Source of the DNA: Pseudomonas viridiflava
GTDB lineage: Bacteria; Pseudomonadota; Gammaproteobacteria; Pseudomonadales; Pseudomonadaceae
Direction: 5' to 3'
NCBI RefSeq assembly: GCF_900602065.1
Contig: NZ_UWFN01000265.1
Span: 595,065 to 659,064, forward strand
Length of the DNA: 64,000 bases
This document shows positions 50,794 through 59,914 of this stretch, in pieces. How positions within the stretch are numbered: position 1 is the first letter of the stretch; each line of letters opens with the position of its first letter. Made by a program: the position numbers and the translations under genes. The notes under the pieces are model-generated. The model made no database searches. It saw only the letters and a program-made list of their open reading frames with translations, and was not told where the DNA came from.

Positions 50794-52133
50794 AACACAT
50801 GCTGAAACCGTCGCGTGCATTGCTCGGCTGGCTGGGAACCCTGACGGCCTTGGCGCTGCTCCTCGGCATCCTGTCTGCGCTGGCCGTCAAGGTGCCCGAT
50901 GAACTCGGCCTGCTGTTTGGCGGGTTGCTGCTGGCATTACTGATGATTGCGGCGGTCGATGCGTTCCGGTTGAGTCGCACCGTATCACCGCGCCTGCAAC
51001 GCCAGATTCCAGGCAGCCTGGCATTGGGCCGTTGGACCGATGTGCGCCTGGAACTGAGTCATGACTATGCTGGCGAACTCATCGTGCAAGTGTTCGATCA
51101 TTTGCCGGACGGTTTCGAGGCCGAGCATCTTCCTCAGATCATTACGTTGCGGCCCGGCGAGCAGGCCCAATTGACCTACAGGCTGCGTCCGCTGCAACGG
51201 GGGCATTTCAAGCTTGCGCAGTGTGAACTGGAGTTGCCCAGCCCGATGGGCCTGTGGCGGGCTCGTCGCCGCCTGGCATTGACCGACAGCACGCGGGTCT
51301 ATCCAGACTTCACCCGGATCAACGGAGGCCAGTTGCACGCCGTTGAGAACTGGCTTAGCCAGATAGGCGTGCGCCAGCGTCAGCGCCGTGGCCTGGGGGT
51401 GGAGTTCAACCAGTTACGGGAATTTCGAGAAGGCGATAGCCTGCGGCAAATCGACTGGAAAGCCACCGCCCGCCACCGAGCGCCCATCGCACGGGAATAT
51501 CAAGAGGAAACCGACCAGCAAATCATCTTCATGCTCGATTGCGGTCGACGCATGCGCAGCCAGGACGGCGCGCTTTCGCATTTCGATCACGCCCTCAACG
51601 CTTTATTGCTGCTGGGGCATGTAGCGTTACGCCAGGGCGACGCAGTGGGCTTGTCGACTTTTTCCACCGGGCAAGACCGCTACCTTGCGCCCGTTAAAGG
51701 GCCGAGCCAGTTGAACACCTTGCTCAATAGCGTTTACGACCTGAATACCACCCGCAAATCTGCCGATTACAGCGCTGCCGCACGTCAGTTGCTGGCCCGA
51801 CAGAAGCGCCGGGCGCTCGTGGTATTGATGACCAATGTGCGCGATGAGGATGACGAAGAACTGCTGTCGGCGGTCAAACTACTCGGCCAGAAGCACAGGA
51901 TTCTGGTGGTCAGCTTGCGCGAAGAGGTACTGGACACTCTGCGGCAATCACCTGTACAGACCTATGAAGAAGCACTGCTGTATTGCGGGACCATCGACTT
52001 TTTGAACGCCCGCACCGTACTGCATCAACGGCTGGGTGCTCACGGCATCCCGGTTCTGGACTCACGACCAGCGGATCTTGGCCCAGAACTGATCAGTCGC
52101 TATCTGAGCTGGAAAAAATCCGGAGCGCTGTGA
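50790..52133 (+). CDS. DUF58 domain protein, VWA-like MoxR partner (gene 6 of the MoxR cluster)
   Basis: A 447-residue protein with two N-terminal membrane segments (LLGWLGTLTALALLLGILSA, LGLLFGGLLLALLMIAAVDA), then the DUF58 core (GVEFNQLREFREGDSLRQID) and a VWA-like part (IIFMLDCGRRMRSQDG). The MIDAS DxSxS is degenerate here (DCGRRM), as is common in DUF58. It closes the cluster, with a REP element 34 bp later and no visible terminator before it. Confidence 0.92.
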   Translation: MKHMLKPSRALLGWLGTLTALALLLGILSALAVKVPDELGLLFGGLLLALLMIAAVDAFRLSRTVSPRLQRQIPGSLALGRWTDVRLELSHDYAGELIVQVFDHLPDGFEAEHLPQIITLRPGEQAQLTYRLRPLQRGHFKLAQCELELPSPMGLWRARRRLALTDSTRVYPDFTRINGGQLHAVENWLSQIGVRQRQRRGLGVEFNQLREFREGDSLRQIDWKATARHRAPIAREYQEETDQQIIFMLDCGRRMRSQDGALSHFDHALNALLLLGHVALRQGDAVGLSTFSTGQDRYLAPVKGPSQLNTLLNSVYDLNTTRKSADYSAAARQLLARQKRRALVVLMTNVRDEDDEELLSAVKLLGQKHRILVVSLREEVLDTLRQSPVQTYEEALLYCGTIDFLNARTVLHQRLGAHGIPVLDSRPADLGPELISRYLSWKKSGAL

Positions 52134-52166
52134 TACATCCCACTGCCATGCAGTAAACCGTAGACC

Positions 52167-52238
52167 TGTAGGAGCTGCCGAAGGCTGCGAAGCATTTATC
52201 CTGACAGACCGCTATCGCAGCCTTCGGCAGCTCCTACA
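52167..52238. repeat. REP/REPIN-type inverted repeat, TGTAGGAGCTGCCGAAGGCT family
   Basis: A standard copy downstream of the six-gene MoxR cluster, where it could help protect or end the transcript. Confidence 0.9.
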
Positions 52239-52351
52239 GAAAAACATTACAAGTCAGGTAATTATATTTACTTGATAAGAGCCGATTTGTCGGCGAGGCG
52301 GCCTTCGCACGATGCAGGCACAACGTCTCGCCTGCGAGATAACACGTTGCG

Positions 52352-52726
52352 TCAGGCCGACGCTTCCATCGGATAGAAGCTGAAGTAGTGCCTTAAGGCA
52401 CGGATCAGCTCCGCATACTCTGGCGGCGACTCGGTGAGTATGAATCCGGAGTCGTAGCTACCTGGCGTCTCATCTTCATGACACCACAGGCACGTCGCTG
52501 TCACCTCCAGGGTTACAGGCGTTCCGCGCTCGCAGGGTACCTGCATGCGCAGTTCAAAATCAGCGCCTACCAGCATTGGCAGATCACTGATGAGCATCAG
52601 TCCCTGCTCGGAAACATTGCCCAGACAGCCTAATTGCTTGTTGGTGTAGCGATTGAAAACCCGGAGGTAGCAAGGCAGTTGATGCCGTTCGATTCTTCGC
52701 TCTTTCAACATAGATAAAGCCGCCAT
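52352..52726 (-). CDS. PilZ domain protein
   Basis: A 124-residue single PilZ domain. The c-di-GMP-binding loop (KERRIERHQLP, an RxxxR pattern at about residues 8-13) is followed by the NVSEQGLML switch (DxSxxG with Asn in place of Asp). The rest is a beta-barrel with DSGFILTE. It probably senses c-di-GMP. Note that a diguanylate cyclase, sadC, lies 3.3 kb away. An alternative start at residue 6 exists. Confidence 0.85.
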   Translation of the reverse strand: MAALSMLKERRIERHQLPCYLRVFNRYTNKQLGCLGNVSEQGLMLISDLPMLVGADFELRMQVPCERGTPVTLEVTATCLWCHEDETPGSYDSGFILTESPPEYAELIRALRHYFSFYPMEASA

Positions 52727-52946
52727 AGGTGACCATTGAGCATGGTCGCGCTAAAACTCCTGATAACCGTCAAGACGGTCAGCGTCCCTGATACAGACAA
52801 ACCTCAGATTTGTCATAGCAGTGAAACGTGACTCTGACCCGTTACAAGTCCTGGAAGTCACGTGCGTTCGTCTGCTTTTACAGAGACTAGACCAACTGCG
52901 CCGTTCAGCCACTCAAAAGCGATACAGAAGATTCAAACGGGTGTAT

Positions 52947-53321
52947 CTACCGTTTTACAGGGCTGACCTGTGCAGTCTGCACCCGTGGATAGTGACCTAA
53001 TTGCTGAAGAGTCTCCAATCGGGCACGAGCTCTGAAGGCGTATTCGCTGTAAGGGTACTGGGTGATGATGAACTGATAGGTCTGCGCTGCATCGACAAAC
53101 AGTTTCTGCCGCTCCAGACACTGCCCACGCAGCATCGACACTTCAGGCTGAACGTAACGGCGCGACCGGCTTTGACGATCGACCTTGGACAGGCTCAACA
53201 TTACGGCCTCACAGTCACCACGGTCATAGGACCGATACGCGCTGTTCAAATTGGAATTCATGGCCATCCGGGTGCAGCCGCTGACAGCTGCCAGCAATAC
53301 TAAAATCATCACGATTCGCAT
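52947..53321 (-). CDS. Small TPR-like outer membrane or periplasmic lipoprotein
   Basis: A 124-residue protein from the ATG at 53321, chosen because CAGGAGAG lies 4 bp before it; a longer frame to 53372 is unlikely. A lipobox (LLAAVSGC, Cys16) shows it is lipidated. The rest is a helical repeat resembling BamD/TPR modules (VDAAQTYQFIITQYPYSEYA). Its role is unknown; the region between it and pykA (53322-53496) holds the promoters. Confidence 0.8.
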   Translation of the reverse strand: MRIVMILVLLAAVSGCTRMAMNSNLNSAYRSYDRGDCEAVMLSLSKVDRQSRSRRYVQPEVSMLRGQCLERQKLFVDAAQTYQFIITQYPYSEYAFRARARLETLQQLGHYPRVQTAQVSPVKR

Positions 53322-53496
53322 GGGACTCTCCTGTGCTCTGCAATGTATCGGCCTGAAACAAGATTTCTTCAAGCAGGTTTGACACCGATCGTCAGCCGAT
53401 TGTGCACCGGCAAAACATCGCGGTAGTGCAAAGAAACATGACTACAGATCAAGACAGTAGTAGCCTCTCGCTGCGCTTCATATAAGGAGTTTGTGC

Positions 53497-54948
53497 ATGA
53501 CCGTTCGCCGCACCAAAATCGTCGCCACTCTTGGCCCTGCCAGTAACTCACCGGAAGTCATCGAACAATTGATCCTCGCGGGTCTGGACGTTGCTCGCCT
53601 GAACTTCTCCCACGGCACCCCGGATGAGCACAAGGCACGCGCCAGGCTTATTCGCGAAATCGCCGCAAAGCACGGGCGTTTCGTCGCTCTGCTGGGTGAC
53701 CTGCAAGGTCCGAAAATTCGTATCGCCAAGTTCGCAGGCAAGAAAATCGAACTGAAAGTCGGTGACAAGTTCACCTTCTCCACTGTTCACCCGCTGACCG
53801 AAGGCAACCAGCAAATCGTGGGTATCGACTACCCGGATCTGGTCAAGGATTGCGGCGTAGGCGACGAGCTGCTGCTCGACGACGGTCGCGTGGTCATGCG
53901 CGTTGACACCCAGACTGCCGACGAACTGCACTGCACCGTGCTGATCGGTGGTCCATTGTCTGACCACAAAGGCATCAACCGTCGCGGTGGCGGCCTCACT
54001 GCCCCGGCGTTGACCGAAAAAGACAAACTGGACATCAAGCTGGCTGCTGAAATGGAGCTGGACTATCTGGCCGTTTCATTCCCGCGCGACGCCGCGGACA
54101 TGGAATACGCCCGTAAGCTGCGTGACGAGTCGGGCGGTACTGCCTGGCTGGTGGCGAAGATCGAACGTGCCGAAGCCGTGGCTAACGACGAAGTGCTGGA
54201 CGCGCTGATCCGCGCCAGTGATGCCGTCATGGTTGCCCGTGGCGACCTGGGCGTTGAAATCGGTGACGCAGAGCTGGTTGGCGTGCAAAAGCGCATCATC
54301 CTGCACGCTCGTCGTCATAACAAAGCGGTGATCGTAGCGACGCAGATGATGGAGTCCATGATCTCCAGCCCGATGCCGACTCGCGCCGAAGTATCCGACG
54401 TGGCCAACGCCGTGCTCGACTACACCGACGCGGTGATGCTGTCTGCTGAAAGTGCTGCCGGTTCCTACCCGATCGAAGCCGTTCAGGCGATGGCTCGTAT
54501 CTGCATCGGTGCTGAAAAGCACCCGACAGGTAAAACCTCCAGCCACCGCATCGGTCACTCGTTCACCCGTTGTGACGAAAGCATCGCGCTGGCGGCCATG
54601 TACACCGCTAACCACTTCCCAGGTGTGAAAGCGATCATTGCCCTGACTGAAAGCGGCTATACCCCGCTGATCATGTCGCGCATTCGCTCCTCGGTGCCGA
54701 TCTACGCGTTCTCCCCGCACCGCGGGACTCAGGCACGCGCAGCAATGTTCCGTGGCGTCTACACCGTACCGTTCGACCCGGCCAACCTGCCACCAGGCCA
54801 GGTCAGCCAGTCTGCGGTAGACGAACTGCTCAAGCGCGGTCTCGTTGAGCAAGGCGATTGGGTCATCCTCACCAAGGGCGACAGCTACCACACCATCGGT
54901 GGCACCAACGGCATGAAGATCCTGCACGTCGGCGATCCGTTGGTCTAA
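53497..54948 (+). CDS. pykA: Pyruvate kinase PykA
   Basis: A 483-residue enzyme from the ATG at 53497, with AAGGAG at 53484-53489. Signatures include the N-terminal RRTKIVATLGPASNS, RLNFSHGTPDEH, the active-site KIERAEAVAN stretch with catalytic Lys, and MVARGDLGVEIG. It converts phosphoenolpyruvate and ADP to pyruvate and ATP. A strong terminator follows. In P. aeruginosa it neighbours a ferredoxin reductase, sadC and fumarase, which matches the order here. Confidence 0.96.
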   Translation: MTVRRTKIVATLGPASNSPEVIEQLILAGLDVARLNFSHGTPDEHKARARLIREIAAKHGRFVALLGDLQGPKIRIAKFAGKKIELKVGDKFTFSTVHPLTEGNQQIVGIDYPDLVKDCGVGDELLLDDGRVVMRVDTQTADELHCTVLIGGPLSDHKGINRRGGGLTAPALTEKDKLDIKLAAEMELDYLAVSFPRDAADMEYARKLRDESGGTAWLVAKIERAEAVANDEVLDALIRASDAVMVARGDLGVEIGDAELVGVQKRIILHARRHNKAVIVATQMMESMISSPMPTRAEVSDVANAVLDYTDAVMLSAESAAGSYPIEAVQAMARICIGAEKHPTGKTSSHRIGHSFTRCDESIALAAMYTANHFPGVKAIIALTESGYTPLIMSRIRSSVPIYAFSPHRGTQARAAMFRGVYTVPFDPANLPPGQVSQSAVDELLKRGLVEQGDWVILTKGDSYHTIGGTNGMKILHVGDPLV

Positions 54949-54973
54949 GACCGCCCGCGCAGTAAACAAAAAA

Positions 54974-55002
54974 CCCCGGCTCGCGAGAGTCGGGGCTTTT
55001 TT
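54974..55002 (+). terminator. Rho-independent terminator after pykA
   Basis: The stem CCCCGGCT / AGTCGGGG (one G-T wobble) with loop CGCGAG is followed by a run of T residues, 25 bp after the stop codon. Confidence 0.9.
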
Positions 55003-55091
55003 GTATTTGCTGACCGAGGGTGAACAACAGCGCACTTCTATAGGAGAGACCCCGGTGTCTATGGCACCGCGCAATCTCGCATTTGAATGCT

Positions 55092-56027
55092 TTAATCACG
55101 CCCCACAAACACATCCGCCAACACCTGATTACGCGGAATACCGGCCAGATAAAGTCGCTTGGCAAAGGTCTCTACACTTTGCGGGCTGCCACAGACCAGC
55201 GCCATGGTCTTGCGCGACAGCATGCGCAGGTCTGCAAGCGTCGCCTCCAGCTCATCAGCCGTCACTAGCTGCACCTGAACACCATGATTACCTGCCAGCT
55301 CAGTCAGTTCGGTGCGCAGGTAATGCTCACCGCCATCACGCGCCAAATGGATAAGCCTGATTGGCCCTTGATGGTCCTGACGCAGTGCCTCACGCAGCAC
55401 GCCCCATAACGGGCCTAGCCCGGTCCCGGCGCCCAGCAATAACAAAGGCTGCTCCTGCCAGTCCGGATCGTATTGCAAGGCACCGCCGCGCAATTCACCA
55501 AGACCTATGGAATCGCCGATTTCCAGCTGCCGGGCGGCATCGACAAATGCGCCGGGCTGGCGGCAATCAAGGTGGAATTCCAGATAGGGATCTTCGCCGG
55601 GCAAACTTGCCAGCGAGTAAGGCCTGGCGACCCCGCTGGCGGTCCAGAGCACCAGATGCTGCCCGGCGCGATAACGCAACGGCCGCTCAGGCTCCAGGCG
55701 CAAACGCAGTACCGCTGGGCTCAACCAGTCGCAGCCCGCTACCCGCGCAGGCGCGCCGTCGCACAGCGGATCAAACGCCTGAACCGCCAGATCGTCGATC
55801 ACTCGGCATTGGCAGGCCAGACGCCAGCCCTGCAAGCGCTTAACAGGATCAAGCGCTTCAGGCAGTGCGTCAGCAGGTTCGCCAGTGATGCAGCGCACCA
55901 GGCAGGCATGGCAACTCCCGGCTCGACAGCTGTAGGGGACCGCGATGCCCGCCTGATTGAGGCTGTCCAGCAAGTTACTTCCTGAGGCGACCGTCCAGCG
56001 ACGCTCCCCCACCTGCAATTCAGGCAT
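55092..56027 (-). CDS. 2Fe-2S ferredoxin/FAD ferredoxin reductase fusion
   Basis: A 311-residue electron-transfer protein. The N-terminal plant-type 2Fe-2S domain has three of its cysteines in CRAGSCHAC and the fourth in LACQCRV. Then come an FAD-binding barrel (ARPYSLASLPGE) and an NAD-binding domain (LLLGAGTGLGPLWGVLREAL). It resembles CDP-6-deoxy-delta-3,4-glucoseen reductase and similar reductases, likely passing electrons from NAD(P)H to an unknown partner. It overlaps sadC by 8 bp. Confidence 0.9.
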   Translation of the reverse strand: MPELQVGERRWTVASGSNLLDSLNQAGIAVPYSCRAGSCHACLVRCITGEPADALPEALDPVKRLQGWRLACQCRVIDDLAVQAFDPLCDGAPARVAGCDWLSPAVLRLRLEPERPLRYRAGQHLVLWTASGVARPYSLASLPGEDPYLEFHLDCRQPGAFVDAARQLEIGDSIGLGELRGGALQYDPDWQEQPLLLLGAGTGLGPLWGVLREALRQDHQGPIRLIHLARDGGEHYLRTELTELAGNHGVQVQLVTADELEATLADLRMLSRKTMALVCGSPQSVETFAKRLYLAGIPRNQVLADVFVGRD

Positions 56028-57147
56028 CTACATTTTCCCAGCCAGACACACATCGATTGCGTCCAGTGCGCTTGGCCCGATAAAGCGCCTGGTCCGCCCG
56101 CTGCAATGCGTCATCAAGATTGTCGCCACGCTGCAGCAAGGTCATGCCCACCGACAGACTCAGGCTGCAGTCCGGCAACGTCGGCAACTCCACCTGGCTG
56201 AAAGCGTCACGTACACGCTCACAACAATCGATCAGTTGTTGCTCGTTGCATTGCGGTATGAACAACACAAACTCCTCTCCACCGTAGCGCGCCAGTACAT
56301 CACTGTCGCGCAGGCAATCTTCAGCACGGGCCGCAAAAGCCTGGAGCACCTGATCGCCTGCCGAATGACCATAGTTATCGTTGATGCGCTTGAAGTGATC
56401 GAGATCAATCAAGGCCAGACCATGGGAAGCGTCACTGCCCAGCAGATTCAACTCCCGGGCAGCCATGCGCAAAAAGTAGCGGCGATTGTACAGATTGGTG
56501 AGTTCATCGGTAGCAGCCAACTCTTCAAGCTGCACCATCATCCCGCGCAATGTGTCCTGGTGAGCCTGCAAGGCATAGCGGCGGTGACGCATTCGCTGGC
56601 GCTGGGCATTCACATAACCGGCAAACAGGCTAAGCCACAGCAACATGACGAACAGTGCACTGATCTGCAGGAGCACGGTTCCGGGTTTGCGCATGGTTCC
56701 GTCGAGGAACTCCCACAGGTTGATACCGGCAAAACTCAGCAGTACCAACACCGCACATCGGGCAAAGACCATTGGCGTCAGTTGAAACAGGCCAAACAAA
56801 AGGATTGGCGCATACACAATCAAAAATACACTGCGCGCCCCGTCCAGACACGAGAGCAGCCAGGTCAGCCAGCACAGGGCGAGCAACACTTGGAACTCAG
56901 TCAGGCTGGCATCCGTGAAACGCTGGTTCAGCTTGGTGAGAAATACGACAAATACGGCGAGCTGACTCAATAGCACCAAAACGCAGGTAATCACTGTTTC
57001 CAGCATCGGCTGATGCAGTTCCCCCGCATAAATCGCCAGCCAGCTCAGCATTGTCACCAACAGATAAGTGGCTGCAGCCAAGCCAAAACGCTTCAGAAAA
57101 AGGGATTGCGTGGTGGGAGATATTTCCCGTGCGCTTATCGTGCTCAA
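56020..57147 (-). CDS. sadC: Membrane diguanylate cyclase SadC
   Basis: About 375 residues from TTG at 57147, which has AAGGAA just upstream; a longer frame starts at 57195. Five or six N-terminal membrane segments are followed by a GGDEF domain. The active site is RYGGEEF, and the inhibitory RxxD (RDSD) lies five residues before it, so the enzyme should be active and product-regulated. It makes c-di-GMP from two GTP. Name given by synteny: ferredoxin reductase, sadC and fumarase adjoin in P. aeruginosa. Confidence 0.87.
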   Translation of the reverse strand: MSTISAREISPTTQSLFLKRFGLAAATYLLVTMLSWLAIYAGELHQPMLETVITCVLVLLSQLAVFVVFLTKLNQRFTDASLTEFQVLLALCWLTWLLSCLDGARSVFLIVYAPILLFGLFQLTPMVFARCAVLVLLSFAGINLWEFLDGTMRKPGTVLLQISALFVMLLWLSLFAGYVNAQRQRMRHRRYALQAHQDTLRGMMVQLEELAATDELTNLYNRRYFLRMAARELNLLGSDASHGLALIDLDHFKRINDNYGHSAGDQVLQAFAARAEDCLRDSDVLARYGGEEFVLFIPQCNEQQLIDCCERVRDAFSQVELPTLPDCSLSLSVGMTLLQRGDNLDDALQRADQALYRAKRTGRNRCVSGWENVDA

Positions 57148-57519
57148 AAAGGATTCCTTCCCATAGTGGCACCAAGCCCGGAACTTTAGACTCACATCAA
57201 AAAGTTTCCAGCCAATACAGGTTAAATACGTTCAAATAGATTCAATTGCAACTCGCATCCCCGCCTTTGCGTCCCTTTTGATACGGGGGTTTGAAGGCGT
57301 TATTGCCAGCGACACCGACTGGTGCTGGGTTAAGCCATTCGAAGAGCAAAAGAGTGCGAAGCGCAAAACCGATGGATGGACCCAAGAGGTTGCGGGTTAT
57401 ACTGCCGCGCCTTTTTGTCGCAGCCAGCCACGCTGTTGCAGCCATGAGACATCGCTCGAACGCAGATGGCTCAGACTATATTTTGAATGTTCCCGTCCTA
57501 AACAGAGGAGCGCGCCCAC
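57148..57519. other. Intergenic region between divergent sadC and fumarase genes
   Basis: About 370 bp carrying both promoters. A candidate extended -10 for fumarase (GGTTATACTG at about 57403) and its Shine-Dalgarno (AGAGGAG, 57504-57510) are visible. Nothing else is recognised. Confidence 0.45.
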
Positions 57520-59043
57520 ATGACCGTGATCAAGCAAGACGACCTGATTCAGAGCGTAGCCGACGCCCTGCAATTCATTTCCTACTACCACCCGGTAGAT
57601 TTCATTCAGGCCATGCACGAAGCCTATCTGCGCGAAGAGTCGCCTGCTGCCCGTGACTCCATGGCGCAGATCCTGATCAACTCGCGCATGTGCGCGACCG
57701 GTCATCGCCCGATCTGCCAGGACACCGGCATCGTCACCGTATTTGTGCGCGTCGGCATGGACGTCCGTTGGGACGGGGCCACCATGGGCCTGGACGACAT
57801 GATCAACGAAGGCGTGCGTCGCGCCTACAACTTGCCGGAAAACGTCTTGCGCGCCTCGATCCTGGCCGACCCGGCCGGTGCGCGTAAAAACACCAAAGAC
57901 AACACTCCAGCCGTTATTCACTACTCCATCGTCCCGGGTAACACCGTGGAAGTGGACGTGGCTGCCAAAGGCGGCGGCTCGGAAAACAAGTCGAAAATGG
58001 CCATGCTCAACCCGTCCGACTCGATCGTCGACTGGGTACTGAAAACTGTGCCAACCATGGGCGCTGGCTGGTGCCCGCCTGGCATGCTTGGCATTGGTAT
58101 TGGTGGTACTGCAGAGAAAGCCGCAGTCATGGCCAAAGAAGTACTGATGGAGTCCATCGACATCCACGAGCTGAAAAAGCGCGGCCCTTCCAACCGTATC
58201 GAAGAGATGCGTCTGGAGCTGTTCGAGAAGGTCAACCAACTGGGCATCGGTGCCCAGGGCCTGGGCGGTCTGACCACCGTGCTCGACGTGAAGATCATGG
58301 ATTACCCGACTCACGCGGCTTCTCTGCCGGTGTGCATGATCCCTAACTGCGCGGCCACCCGTCACGCGCACTTCGTGCTTGATGGTTCCGGCCCTGCCTC
58401 GCTGGAAGCGCCATCGCTGGATGCCTACCCGGAAATCGTCTGGGAAGCAGGCCCGTCAGCCCGTCGCGTCAACCTCGACACCCTGACGCCGGAAGACGTG
58501 CAAAGCTGGAAGCCAGGCGAAACTGTCCTGCTCAACGGCAAAATGCTCACCGGTCGCGATGCTGCCCACAAGCGCATGGTTGAAATGCTCAACAAGGGCG
58601 AAACCCTGCCGGTGGACCTCAAAGGTCGCTTCATTTACTACGTCGGCCCGGTTGATCCGGTGCGCGAAGAAGTGGTTGGCCCGGCTGGCCCGACTACCGC
58701 CACGCGGATGGACAAATTCACCCGGCAGATCCTCGATCAGACCGGCCTGTTGGGCATGATCGGCAAATCCGAGCGCGGCCCGACCGCTATCGAAGCGATC
58801 AAAGACCACAAAGCCGTGTACCTGATGGCTGTCGGCGGTGCTGCTTACCTGGTGGCTCAGGCGATCAAGAAGTCGAAAGTCGTGGCCTTTGCCGAACTGG
58901 GCATGGAAGCGATCTACGAGTTCGAAGTCAAAGACATGCCGGTTACCGTTGCCGTCGACAGCAAGGGCGAGTCCGTCCACGTCACCGGCCCGCAGATCTG
59001 GCAGAAGAAGATCAGCGACAGCCTGGCGGTAGAAGTGCAGTAA
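57520..59043 (+). CDS. Class I (4Fe-4S) fumarate hydratase
   Basis: A 507-residue fumarase with both class I parts fused: the N-terminal hydro-lyase domain (cluster ligand in HRPICQDTGIVTVF, and PVCMIPNCAATRHAHF) and the C-terminal beta domain (KGRFIYYVGPVDPVREEVVG). It hydrates fumarate to malate in the TCA cycle and is oxygen-sensitive through its iron-sulfur cluster. AGAGGAG precedes the start, and a terminator follows. Confidence 0.95.
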   Translation: MTVIKQDDLIQSVADALQFISYYHPVDFIQAMHEAYLREESPAARDSMAQILINSRMCATGHRPICQDTGIVTVFVRVGMDVRWDGATMGLDDMINEGVRRAYNLPENVLRASILADPAGARKNTKDNTPAVIHYSIVPGNTVEVDVAAKGGGSENKSKMAMLNPSDSIVDWVLKTVPTMGAGWCPPGMLGIGIGGTAEKAAVMAKEVLMESIDIHELKKRGPSNRIEEMRLELFEKVNQLGIGAQGLGGLTTVLDVKIMDYPTHAASLPVCMIPNCAATRHAHFVLDGSGPASLEAPSLDAYPEIVWEAGPSARRVNLDTLTPEDVQSWKPGETVLLNGKMLTGRDAAHKRMVEMLNKGETLPVDLKGRFIYYVGPVDPVREEVVGPAGPTTATRMDKFTRQILDQTGLLGMIGKSERGPTAIEAIKDHKAVYLMAVGGAAYLVAQAIKKSKVVAFAELGMEAIYEFEVKDMPVTVAVDSKGESVHVTGPQIWQKKISDSLAVEVQ

Positions 59044-59060
59044 GCACATCGGCCTCGATA

Positions 59061-59088
59061 AAAAACCCGCAGAGATGCGGGTTTTTTA
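59061..59088 (+). terminator. Rho-independent terminator after the fumarase gene
   Basis: The stem ACCCGC / GCGGGT with loop AGAGAT has an A run before and a T run after. It starts 17 bp past the stop codon. Confidence 0.9.
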
Positions 59089-59106
59089 TTGAAGTGCGAG
59101 GGCTAC

Positions 59107-59178
59107 TGTAGGAGCTGCCGAAGGCTGCGAAGCCTTCATTCTGATACACCGCCATCGCAGCCTTCGGCAGCTCCTACA
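59107..59178. repeat. REP/REPIN-type inverted repeat, TGTAGGAGCTGCCGAAGGCT family
   Basis: A standard copy between the convergent fumarase and RES toxin genes. Confidence 0.9.
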
Positions 59179-59221
59179 GGTCCAGTGTTTGCTGCGCGAC
59201 AGCGCGGTGCCATAAACACAC

Positions 59222-59914
59222 TCAAGCATTCGAAAGACGACTCACACTGGTGATCTGCCCACTCCAGATCATTTCGTAGTGCGCGGTCTGAACAATCGAC
59301 TTCACATGCCTGGGCGTCATCAATGCCCAGCAATGGTTGCCCGGCGAGCGAACCGAGTTGTAACGCAGTCCCGGGCACCCTGCCCGCTTGGCGGCGTGGC
59401 CCAGTTGGCGAGCATGGGAATAATCATCAGGATCGTAGATCGGGTCTGAAAGTGGCAGCCCGGTGGCGTCGCGATTTGCATCCTCATCGAATGTGCAACA
59501 CAGACCACGAAACAGAAAGCGCTCGTAGTTGAGTCCTGCCACTCTCGACCAATAGTGGTTCTGATGATGGCGCACCTCTGCGATGGCGGTTTCCATCACA
59601 TCGGCCAAGTACAACACCCCAAACGCACCATCGCTAAACCGTGAACCTGAAGGATTTACATGGGTGAAAGGACCAACGGCGTAAGAGCAGCCGGGAATAC
59701 CAAAGGGAATCTCCGAAACCGGGATAAGGGCAAGTCGCCCCACTTCATTCTGTAACCGCGGATTGGTCAGCGCCTGCAATTGATACAACGCCTCGAACTC
59801 CGCTGCGTCAGCTACATCGTCGAACAGGTCGATGGGAGGGAATCTGGAGTTGACCAGCCGATACGCCCGCCGCTCTTCATCAGCCAGCAGCGGAAGGCTT
59901 TCCAGCGTTACCAC
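59222..59914 (-). CDS. RES-domain toxin (NAD+-degrading, RES/Xre type II toxin-antitoxin)
   Basis: A 230-residue RES-domain protein starting with GTG at 59914. Family hallmarks are RAYRLVNSRFPP (conserved Arg), the SRFSDGAFGVLYLADVMETA segment with the conserved Tyr and Glu, and PGLRYNSVRSPGN (conserved Ser). RES toxins break down NAD+ and stop growth. Its start overlaps the antitoxin stop by 7 bp, the normal layout. No truncation is seen. Confidence 0.92.
   Translation of the reverse strand: MVTLESLPLLADEERRAYRLVNSRFPPIDLFDDVADAAEFEALYQLQALTNPRLQNEVGRLALIPVSEIPFGIPGCSYAVGPFTHVNPSGSRFSDGAFGVLYLADVMETAIAEVRHHQNHYWSRVAGLNYERFLFRGLCCTFDEDANRDATGLPLSDPIYDPDDYSHARQLGHAAKRAGCPGLRYNSVRSPGNHCWALMTPRHVKSIVQTAHYEMIWSGQITSVSRLSNA

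Noticed and set aside
57397..58371. Long antisense frame inside the fumarase gene
   Set aside because: The fumarase reading has the complete family motifs; the antisense product has the repeated Val/Asp/His composition of a shadow frame.
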